From NCBI GenBank assembly GCA_014529385.2, contig CM043942.1:34081969-34145968 (forward strand): 64,000 nt of DNA, in the 5' to 3' direction. Under the pieces are notes generated by a model. That model made no database searches and had not been told where the DNA came from. It worked only from the letters and a program-made list of their open reading frames with translations. The stretch is from Adiantum capillus-veneris. Lineage: Eukaryota; Streptophyta; Polypodiopsida; Polypodiales; Pteridaceae. A program made the translations under genes and the position numbers. Shown here piece by piece: positions 10,925 to 20,849 of this stretch; position 1 is the first letter of the stretch, and each line of letters starts with the position of its first letter.

Positions 10925-11821
10925 ATGGCGCGCACCAAACAAACCGCGAAAGAGCATCCACCTGCCAACAAAAACACCCTCCAAGGATGTGAGAAGCCGT
11001 CATGGCTTAAAGGCACAAGAAAACGGCCACGAATTTCTGGCCGTTCAAGGAACTCATCTGGTAGTGGGCATGGTGGTAGGGCACGAGAGTCATCGAGGAC
11101 TGTTGAATCTCCACCTCCTCAAGATATAACACCTAGAAGGAGAATGAAGCAACGTTCCCAGCGCTGGAGAGAAGAAGAGGGCTAGCAAACAACAGAGTCC
11201 GATAGGGAGCAGCCGTCGCGCCACCAATCACAAGCAGGACCATCCAGGACTCGGGTGGTCCATACAGAAACTGAATCAGAGAGTGAGCCACTATGGCTGC
11301 CAGAAAAAATACCGCGCACACACCGGGTGGCCGTTGGGGGGAAGACATTGCCTGGAGTCCAGGGAGCTCTCCCCACACGACAAGATCGGCAGTCAAGGGA
11401 AGAGGAAGAATCAGAAGAGGCTGCAGAACCAGCCCCTAAGCATGTAAACAGGCGCAAGTCTAAGTTTTTCAAGAAGCCTAAACGCCGCCCGCCAGCAAAT
11501 GTGCAAGTGCCCCCAAGACAACCGCAGCGGCGCCGAAAAATAGCAAGGGCATTTGCAAAAATCCGCCACTACCAGAAGACGACGGAGCTTTTGATTCGAC
11601 GCGCCCCCTTTGCTCGCACTGTGAAGGAGGTGCTTCAAAGCTATGGAAATCAGTATAGAATGCAAGCAATAGCGCTAGAGGCTATTCAAGAAGCCGTAGA
11701 GGCCCAAATCATTTCGGTGTTGGAAGATACCAACCTATGCGCCATACATGCAAAGCGAGTGACAATACAGCCAAAAGATATGCAGCTTGCACGTCAATTG
11801 CGACGAGACTTCGAGCATTAG
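10925..11821 (+). CDS. Histone H3-like protein with a giant N-terminal extension (one in-frame UAG)
   Basis: One reading frame of 298 codons from a true ATG, interrupted only by TAG at codon 87 (11183-11185). Residues 1-8 are MARTKQTA, identical to the H3 tip through R2, T3 and K4; residue 9 onward (KEHPP) leaves the H3 sequence. Residues 9 to about 209 are basic, disordered, and rich in Arg, Pro and Ser/Glu (for example [14 protein letters not shown]). Residues 210-298 are an H3 histone fold: [17 protein letters not shown] (alpha N), QEAVEA (alpha 2), [15 protein letters not shown] and PKDMQLAR (loop 2, alpha 3). About 49 of 85 positions match canonical H3 by eye. Canonical H3 is about 136 residues, so this is over twice as long. 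It could enter nucleosomes or mimic H3 for chromatin readers; that is inference. The stop may be decay, read-through or an unseen splice. Confidence 0.85.
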
Positions 11822-12040
11822 CCGAAGTTACCTCTCTTTTTGTATTGCACACCCTTATCTTTGTAATGATTTGACTTTCCAATGACAATATGTTCAACAG
11901 TTGTGACTACTGTGTCTATTATCTCTGTAATGAAATGACTTTGTAATTTCAAGTTCTGTATGTAATTGCAATCAATTTCAGTAAATTTGTGCGTTTTAAG
12001 TACGCTTGAGGGTAGATAAACGTATAAGGTGCATCTAAAT

Positions 12041-12287
12041 GAATGATACAAAACCAATCCATTGCAATAAATTTGTGCTTTGTAGGTATCCTAGGGGGTA
12101 GATTAGCCTACTAGGGGCAAAAAAAAGCATGGCCACAAGGGCGCGCAAATGGCCCATCCAAAACTGATGGATGGGCCATTTGCGCGCCCTTGTGGCCAGG
12201 CTTTTTTTTGCCCCTTGTATGCTTATCTACCCCCTAGGATACCTACAAAGCACAAATTTACTAAAACCTATTGGTTTTGCATCATTA
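12041..12287. repeat. Long hairpin 1
   Basis: Arms 12041-12160 and 12168-12287 are nearly perfect reverse complements around a 7-base loop. The core is GGGCGCGCAAATGGCCCATCCA and its complement, flanked by an A-run opposite a T-run. At about 120 bp per arm, the RNA would be a strong dicer-type substrate. Confidence 0.9.
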
Positions 12288-12599
12288 TTTTACATGGATC
12301 CTTGTGGACACCCTTTTTTGGCCATTTCAAGCTTTGAATTCCCTATAGGATATAAAAATAAATAACATATTGTGAAACCAAGTGTCTATGCAACAGTAAT
12401 TTGGATTTTTCAAATGTCCAATGTAATTGGACTTTTTGGTGCAGGGGTGTACTAGGTATAGCTGAAGCAGGTGATAGTGTGCTGGAAACTTCATCTAATA
12501 ATTGATTTCACCTTTTCTAGTGTCCTTGAGTGTGAACATATGCTGGAATTGCCATAAAAAGGGTGCATCTAAATGAGTGATGCAAAACCAATCCATTGC

Positions 12600-12797
12600 A
12601 ATCAATTTGTGCTTTGTAGGTATCCTAGGGGGTAGATTAGCCTAATAGGGGCAAAAAAAATCCTGGCCACGAGGGCGCGCAAATGGCCCATCCAAAACTG
12701 ATGGATGGGCCATTTGTGCGCCCTTGTGACCTGGCTTTTTTTTGGCCCTTATAGGCTTATGTATCCCCAAGGGTACTTAAAAAGCACAAATTTACTG
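12600..12797. repeat. Long hairpin 2 (copy of hairpin 1)
   Basis: Repeats hairpin 1 in the same orientation about 530 bp downstream, with the same core and AAACTGA-type loop near 12694-12700. The left arm resembles the left arm of hairpin 1. The distal right arm instead resembles the outer right-arm sequence (AGGGTACTTAAAAAGC), indicating recombination or nested insertion. Confidence 0.85.
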
Positions 12798-12843
12798 AAA
12801 TTGACTACAATTACATACAGAACTTGAAATTACAAAGTCACCA

Positions 12844-13054
12844 ATCAAAAAAAAATTCATATCACCAATTGAAACAATTTTGAAGATTGACAAATCACAT
12901 TCAAAAGAATTTGCAATATAGAGAGACAATTTCAAATATTTTTTATTCCTTCCAAAATGGTGATTTTACATCATGTATCTGAGGAGTTCATAATTTTTTT
13001 GATCATTTCCTGGTGCCTATTTTGCACGTAAGGCAACTCCCCAGTCAAGAGGGA
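12844..13054. other. AT-rich spacer
   Basis: AT-rich sequence with no gene, between the inverted-repeat complex and the 3' end of the - strand gene. Probably the 3' untranslated region of that gene. Confidence 0.5.
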
Positions 13055-14548
13055 CTACGCTATGGCCTTTGGGTCAGTTGAGCCAATGGAAGCATGTATC
13101 CCTATCTGGGCAAGCACTTTACCACGAAAGCCAGTGCCAAACGCTGTGCATACAAGGGATCTACGCACTAGGAACACTTGATGCGCAGTTTGAGCAATGG
13201 TGCTCAAACACAAAAACTTGCTCAAAGCTTTTAACGACCAAGTCATAAAATGGGCTTGGGGAGTAAATTCATTATGGATAATGTCCACATCGCCAGGGGG
13301 GAGTTGTCCTAGGTAATGCGCAAGGGAAGCTTGAGGTCCAAAGCCCGTCCGCTTGCCACCCGTCCTTGCAACAAAATCATCAACCTCCACAACATCCTGT
13401 CATAAACCGATAAAGGTTGAGAAAATAGACAATGAAGGATAAAATAGTAACATGAAAATTAGGATAGAGTTTATCTCCTACTCCTTGTCGTCCTCCTCCC
13501 TGTCGCCCTTTGCATCCAAGTCAATGCTCCCATGCACCACAGATACGAGCTTTGGATCATCAGATGGGAGGTTGCATAATGGCATAGGCATCCTAGCAGC
13601 CTCAACCTTGGCTTGCATGGCTTGGAAATCTTCATCGGCCACGTGCAACTGCTCTGCTGCCAGGACCTCCGCACATACAACTGCAATAGTGTCAGCAACA
13701 GAGTCCCCATCTGGCAAGAGCTTGCTTTCTAGGGCATCTGGCGTATTGTCTAAGGGACATTTGCTGCTACTGCATAGCACGCTCAAGCATTCATCCATGC
13801 GCAGGCCAAATGCTTTCTCCAAATCATGCATGAACACATACTCCTCCCCATCCACTAACACTTAGGAGAAGCGGCTTATTTCTACCTCTGGGATAGCCAC
13901 ATCCGTCAGTGGTAGTGGCACTGGAGTGTCACTAGGGCCGGTTGCAACTATGGATTTCTCAACCACTTCCTCAAGACCCCTAGGGTACTCGAGCCGGTGT
14001 GCTTTTCCTTCCGCTGCAGGGTTCATGGGTATAACCTGCTGCTCCTTGGTGTCCTTGATAAAGGACCCAACTTGAAGGTGTGGTAAGTGGATCTCCTCCA
14101 GATCAGGTTCCTCGCTCACCAAGAAGATAAATGTTGCGAGCCGAGAAAGGTACTCCACGCCCAACTTGCGCTTCTTGAGCGCTGACACCCCAGGGGCTTA
14201 CTCGTCCAAGTAATGGCCTGCATCGGTTGCAATTTCTTGGAATCGTTGCAACCTCTTGGAGAATGGGTGATCACCTTTGTGTATATAGCGCAAAAGATCG
14301 CAAGGCACCCAGATGCCTGCATGTGGGGGGATAGATACAGAATATTTTATGATGTGCTCCTCCATGAACACAAAAATCTCCTCAAATGCATCCATGTGAA
14401 GGGCAAATGTGGCGTCAAGGTCAGGGAGACGAGTAAAAAAGGTGTGGAGGTCCAACTTCCCTTTGTATTTGGTGTCCTCGAGGAAGAGGATGAAGCGTGA
14501 CAAAGGGGTGGATGTGGGTGCAGATGCGAAGGCTGTGGCAGCATCCAT
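13055..14548 (-). CDS. Unrecognised protein of the H3-bearing unit, lesions present
   Basis: From ATG at 14548 a single frame runs to 13478, interrupted by TAA at 14200-14198 and TAA at 13864-13862. The same frame resumes at 13390-13055 after a probable intron with a clear acceptor (TTTATGACAG) but a damaged donor. The peptide includes FEEIFVFMEEHIIKYSVSIP, an acidic middle, VLVDGEEYVFMHDLEKAFG, an Ala/Glu-rich segment (ADTIAVVCAEVLAAEQLHV) and EVDDFVARTGGKRTGFGPQ near the end. I recognise no domain. A frame kept over about 370 codons despite two stops suggests a real former gene, probably working with the transposase-like and H3-like genes. Confidence 0.55.
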
Positions 14549-14630
14549 GTCTAGCCTGGGGTGTAGATAGAGAGCGGAGGAGCTCAAGAGTTGCAAAAGT
14601 GAAAATAGTGAATGAGTTAGGTGGCCCCCC

Positions 14631-14640
14631 TTTTATAATG
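14631..14640 (-). promoter_or_regulatory. TATA box of the 14548 gene
   Basis: On the - strand this reads CATTATAAAA followed by a G/C block (GGGGGGCC), 83-92 bp upstream of the ATG at 14548. It resembles the TATA region of the H3-like gene. Confidence 0.45.
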
Positions 14641-14794
14641 GACCCTTTTTTTAAGACATTAAAAAAAAAGGTACTTTCACCAAAAAATGATTTCTCATCT
14701 CAATGCAAAAAATTATATTCAAAGGCATGATTTGCCGAAGAAAATCATGTTGATTACAGCGGGGATCAATATGAAAATTGCAAGAGTTACAAAG

Positions 14795-16120
14795 TTATAA
14801 GATCGATAGCATAGTTCCATCTATCCCCCAGTCCTCCTCGACCTTCAATTTGTCTTCCATTCTCTTCCCAATCTGCCGACATTCATTACAATAAGCATCC
14901 AATGATCGACAAACCATGATGTATTGAAAATGTGGTGGAAGGATTCTCACCTTGTGACCTTGTAAAAGAAATTGTGCTTGTTGAAGGGCCTCAAAACCCA
15001 TAATAACCAAATGTTCTCGAACATTACTGAGAGTCCAATGCTTGTTCACTTGGACTGCCTCCAAAGCATCGTTGGGCATCTTCACTGCAATGTCAAAGCT
15101 TGCAATAGCGCCGTCTACACTCTGTAAGGGAGTCCACACTCCAAGATTGCACATCCAACGATCATAGTGAAATCGTATGTACAAGGAGGTGCGGGATTTC
15201 AGATAGCGCATTCCAATACCTGAAGCTCCAACCTTACAACGGTACCGGTCCCCGTTGTGCATGCCCTCCACAAAACCCCAGTCCTCTTCTAAAAGCCTTC
15301 CTAATTCCTCGTAATGCGCATCTTTACATACAAGCATTGTGGTAGTCTCCACAAATCCAAACTCTTTAAAAATGTGCACAAAACAATGAATAGGCAAACA
15401 CCAACTCAAGCCCACAGACCTAGAAGCTTTAGAGTATTTCAAAGAGTTTTGGACATCCATTATCATCTTTTGCTTGAAAGATGCTACCGACCGCAAATCT
15501 GGGACCGGCCATCCATACTTAATAAGGAAGTTACTTTGATGGGTTCAAGCCTTCCAAACGCTTGTGTAGAAGTAGGGACAATATAGGAGTGAGAATAGAA
15601 GAAAATCCTTCTTTGAACCAGTTTGGTTGGGCAAAGATGTGGGAACATTATTGCTCCAATATCCGCATTGAATGTGCCAGAGAGACTATGTAGTGGCTGC
15701 TTCTCCACCAACGTGGATGGAAATATGACTATAAATGCATGACAAATGTTAAGTATGAATCCATAATAACATTACACTGTGATTTCACACCTAGCTTTGT
15801 ATTCTCAAAACATGTACTTACAATGTGTTGGAATTGAGGTGGTTGTTGCAAGTGCATGGTTGACATTGAGAAAACATGTTGCACAATGGCTACGGTCAGT
15901 TCTTGAAGTTCTTGAAGCCAAGGAGCTTTCCTTTCCAATGAAGATCCAAGTTTGCACGATTCCGCACACGATGAGGGCCAATAGCAGATGGTTGCATGTA
16001 TACCCAAGTACCTTTGGTGAACTCTTGTGGCACCCACTCCTCATCTACACCTCTAGTGTTGTGGCATGCAAGTGCTGTGACCTCATCCTTTGGCCGCCTT
16101 TGCGAAGTAGAGTTGGCCAT
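14795..16120 (-). CDS. Unrecognised two-exon protein of the H3-bearing unit, lesions present
   Basis: ATG at 16120 opens MANSTSQRRPKDEVTALACHN, then EEWVPQEFTKGTWVYMQPSA. A frame change near 15930 leads into LQELQELTVAIVQHVFSM. A GTAAGT donor near 15821 and a TTTATAG acceptor at 15729 define an intron of about 93 nt. Exon 2 reads LVEKQPLHSLSGTFNADIGAI. After another frame slip near 15500 it is open for more than 230 codons to 14795, with WMCNLGVWTPLQSVDGAIASFD and a Cys-Glu-Cys segment (DAYCNECRQIGKRMED) near the C-terminus. No family is recognised. Its start lies 725 bp inside the right end of the unit, mirroring the 603 bp of the transposase-like gene at the left. Confidence 0.5.
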
Positions 16121-16822
16121 GGTTGAGCAAAGAAAACTAGAAGGAGAAGAAGGACCTTGCTTGTTGCTACAATGTAGGTGGGATAAAGTGATATGAGAAG
16201 GTGGTTAACCCTTGTGGCAATGGGAGGAGAAGGTGGATAACTCTTGCTTGGTGTGGCAATGGAAGGTGGTAGGGGAGGAGAGAGGAGCTTCCTTGCTGCA
16301 GCAATGGAGATGGTGTAGAGAGAGAGAGTGTTGGAGTAGAGGATGAGTGTGATGGTTGCAACCAAGGAGGGGTTGAAAAAGGGGTTCTAGAGAGAGAAAA
16401 TCACTTTTTGCCTAATAACTACTTTTGGGGGAGCTATGGATAGCAAAAAAATATTTTTCAAAAAAATTTCAAAAAATTTGAATTTTAGGGTTTTTGGATG
16501 CATGTTTTAACTTTTTGAGATAAAAAAATGCTTTTTTGACCATAAAATAGTTTTAGGGGGGTTTTCAGAAGATGAAATATGAGTTTTGAAAATTTTGAAA
16601 AATTTCAAATTTTTGGGATTTTTTCATAACCGGATCAAAAAGGAGGGAAGTTGGAGGTTCCATATGGCCCACCCCCCCCACCCCACCTTCTCACTAGATA
16701 AGAGCCCATTTAAAAAGTGTAAGACTACTTTGTCCCCCTACATTTTTGAGGGCATAGAGTGTGTCCACCACCCTCTTCTCATTGGCTAGCCTCTAATTAA
16801 CCTTAATCCCAAAGGGCCCCTA
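16121..16822. other. AT-rich right flank of the H3-bearing unit
   Basis: No gene. GA-rich leader of the 16120 gene (about 16150-16400), then very AT-rich text with A- and T-runs, followed by CCCACCCCCCCC-type tracts at about 16670. The left flank (7258-7640) has a similar AT-rich composition. Confidence 0.5.
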
Positions 16823-16845
16823 GAGGGTTTATATTTTTCCTAATG
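16823..16845 (-). repeat. Candidate right terminal inverted repeat
   Basis: The reverse complement begins CATTAGGAAAAATATAAACC and pairs with 7235-7257 (19 of 23 by eye). No target duplication is evident next to it. Confidence 0.4.
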
Positions 16846-16988
16846 AATCACGATGTGGACGCTCTATTGCGACGCTCATTTCAGCCATTTTTGAGCATCG
16901 AGAGTCACTTATGACCTCCACTCACACCACATGACATGCTCATTTGGTCTCATAGGTCATATTTGACCTCCGAGGACGATAATAGAAC

Positions 16989-17110
16989 TCTCTCTCTCTC
17001 TCTCTCTCTCACTCTTGCCCCCCCTCCCACTCTCTCGTGGAAATTTTTCTTCATGTCCCTCTATTTCTATACATGTCCTACATTCTAATCATCTCCAGCT
17101 CTCTCTCTCT

Positions 17111-17149
<39 letters not shown>

Positions 17150-17270
17150 CCCCCTTCCTACCATAACCTTGCTTAATTACATCCCTCTTCTACACCCTTC
17201 CTTATTATTTCTTCCAATATCCCTTTATTTAGAGAGATCCCACTCCCATGATGTCTCCTTTCCTCCTTCA

Positions 17271-17332
<62 letters not shown>

Positions 17333-17673
17333 CCATCGACATAGAGAGAAAAGGAGGAGAGAGAGAATATAATAGAGCTGACACACACACACCCATATAC
17401 ATAATTATTCATACAGACACACACACACATATATTTATATATGTATATATGTATGTATGTACATGTATGTATACACACATATGTAAATATTATATATGTA
17501 TTTATATATATACATATACATGTGTGTGCATATGTGTATGTATGGGTATTCGCCACCCGCTTCCCACTAGTGATATCACTAATGGGGAAATACGGTGAAG
17601 GGAGATCTGAAGGGGGGAATAAGGGATGGGAGGGTGCCAAAGAGAGAGACAGTAGTGGGCAAGAGGGGAGGAG

Positions 17674-17704
<31 letters not shown>
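16989..17704. repeat. Cluster of CT/GA, CA and AT microsatellites
   Basis: (CT)n at 16989-17010, 17112-17147 and 17273-17331; mixed CA/TA/TG runs at about 17380-17530; (GA)n at about 17675-17704. Open frames here are artefacts of repeats. No gene is seen from 16846 to 17935. Confidence 0.95.
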
Positions 17705-17707
<3 letters not shown>

Positions 17708-17935
17708 ATATTTGAAATCCCTTAAATTTAAGAACCATATACTGACCCATGACAAATTATAATCGAATGAATGAGACAAAAGACATTATTTATAAAATGA
17801 AATTATTTTGGTACATCCGATTCTGGTAGGAGACTGAACAAGCTCCAGAATCTATGAAAGAACAGGTTTATACCTGACACCATCCAACAAAAAGCATCCA
17901 GTTAGAACTTGGACAACCTTTGATGGGAAGACAGG

Positions 17936-18020
17936 TATCCAAACAACTCTTCTCCTTGTTATCGCTATCACAAAACCCTAGAACGCCTCACTCTCCTTGT
18001 ATATGTTAGGAGGCAGGTTA
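17936..18020 (+). other. Fragment homologous to the 62.5-kb ORF
   Basis: About 85 bp match 62527-62611, ending in an identical 33-bp stretch that starts CCTCACTCTCCTTGTATATG. A 1-nt length difference and a stop (CCCTAG) break the frame here, so this is a dead copy of the sequence that is open in the third gypsy element. Confidence 0.75.
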
Positions 18021-18032
18021 TTTGCTTTTCGT

Positions 18033-18319
18033 TTAGGCATAATCCTTTTTCAAAATGGTTTTCTTTCCTAACATGGTTTGGTCTAGTTTTTTGGAATCCT
18101 CCGGTTTGCTGAGAAACCCTGGTCTACATCCTTCTGGAAAATCCCTTATAGCTGATGGTCGAAGTTTTCCACTGGGTAAGTACTTAAACTTATGCATGTT
18201 TGGGTTAGCATCCTCCAAATAAATCCTATGCGTTGGGATCGAAATACATGTATCGTCCTTCACATAATAAATACCATCAGTTTTGTAACAAAGAGATGTA
18301 TGTACATTTTGATAGTTTT
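18033..18319 (-). other. Open - strand segment, unrecognised
   Basis: Without a clear start, the - strand is open for about 95 codons and reads TSLCYKTDGIYYVKDDTCIS, IPTHRIYLEDANPNMHKFKY and so on. Composition looks protein-like, but there is no known domain and no promoter. It could be part of an older mobile element. The stretch 18320-18931 beyond it shows nothing I can identify. Confidence 0.3.
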
Positions 18320-18931
18320 AAACCTTATTGAGATTGTCCACCACTAATTCGACCAATCCTTTATTTTTTAATATATGGTCTTTATGATTATTTTACACCT
18401 CTGTTACTTGATTGTTTACCAACTTTGTATTTTTGTCCTATTTATTGCCTGAATTTTGAAAGAGCAATGTGTATGTGGATATAGGGCAACATGCAAAAAA
18501 AACCTTTTTTTAAAATATGGACATAGTCAAAGGTGATGAAGCGTCCTCTTATAAAGGTATGCCAAAAACTAGTTCCAAGGTTGCTTGTATGCTATAGATA
18601 TTTTTTTGAAAAAAACATCTAGTATTTACTTTATATAAATGAATATATTTGTCTAGATATTACTTACCAACTCCCCCCCCTTAATTATCTTTTTCTGAAA
18701 AATTTATAAAACACACATTTGTCAATATATCTGATCCGAAATATCTAAGTATTAATTAGCACTTGACTTTATTTTTTGTCATTTTTTCCTAAGAAAACTT
18801 TCTCACGTCAAAAATTCAAATCTCTGTAAACTAATTAACAGGACTACCTGGTTAGAAGTTCTCGCCATCGTAAATGTGTCATATAAATTGCTTCTGGTGG
18901 AGAAGATTGATGCGTCGAACGTCACCAAATT

Positions 18932-20226
<1,295 letters not shown>

Positions 20227-20849
20227 CACCCCCAACCCTAGAGATATGTGCACTTGGTGGGGGATAGTCCATCAAGTGGACTTATCCCCTACCATTTATA
20301 AAATATATTTTAGTATTGTGACTAACTTTGAGTAAGTTGAGAGAAGGGATATTTACTGGAAAAGAAAGAAAGCATAGAAAATATATGCAAAACCTTTATT
20401 ATTGATGAAAATATTACAAATTGGGAGGTTTTTTATCAACACAAAAGATAAATTACAACCATATATCTAAGTCAAATGTATAGATGCATTTTTCAAATCC
20501 ATCGCCAATTGAAGAGCAAGGTTGGTAGTAGATGGTTGTCCTTATTGAAGTCCATCATAAAATCCTAGATACAAATCCACTTTGTATTTTTTAACCACAT
20601 ATTTTGCTCATGATTGTAGGTCATCCTTGTGTTGGTTATTGCCCTGCACAGAAACTAGCTATGAGATAGTTGTTTACTTATTATTTTTGTTATTTTTCTC
20701 AAAAATGGTTTATATATTAAGGTTTGAAGGTCAAATCTTATGCCTAGAAAGTTTCCTTATAGATAAAAATTGTATGATTAGTGATCTGATTCGGGTTGGT
20801 GTGAATCCATTAGATGTGAACATAAAACATAACTATTGTAGATCGTTAT

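Larger units (their letters stand above)
11931..12843. repeat. Nested inverted-repeat complex between convergent genes
   Basis: Outer arms 11931-12030 and about 12750-12843 are reverse complements of one another (for example ACTTTGTAATTTCAAGTTCT against AGAACTTGAAATTACAAAGT). They enclose two long hairpins, at 12041-12287 and about 12600-12797. The block sits where the + strand genes (ending 11821) and - strand genes (ending 13055) converge. It could be nested MITEs or a terminator and small-RNA source for the element. Confidence 0.85.
7235..16845. mobile_element. Multigene DNA-transposon-like unit carrying a histone H3-like gene
   Basis: A block of about 9.6 kb holds two + strand genes (transposase-like 7838-10785; H3-like 10925-11821) and two - strand genes (16120-14795; 14548-13055) that converge on an inverted-repeat complex. 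Both flanks are AT-rich untranslated regions of 600-730 bp. The ends show a degenerate inverted match (CATTAGGA.AAATAT.AACC; 19 of 23 positions by eye), and a second inverted match, GGGATTAAGG, lies further in on both sides. No convincing target-site duplication is visible. That these genes form one mobile unit is inference from layout and matching decay; the genes themselves are read directly. Confidence 0.55.

Noticed and set aside
10925-11821. Ordinary host histone H3 gene
   Set aside because: More than twice normal length, lacks the K9/K27 tail, has an in-frame stop and sits among transposon-like genes.
7235-16845. Endogenous giant-virus segment (such segments can encode histones)
   Set aside because: Genes have short spliceosomal introns, plant-like TATA leaders and a transposase-like neighbour; no viral core gene (capsid, polymerase, packaging ATPase) is seen.
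17037-17725. Several open frames around microsatellites
   Set aside because: They translate dinucleotide repeats (Leu-Ser, Arg-Glu, His-Thr, Tyr-Ile) and have no independent support.
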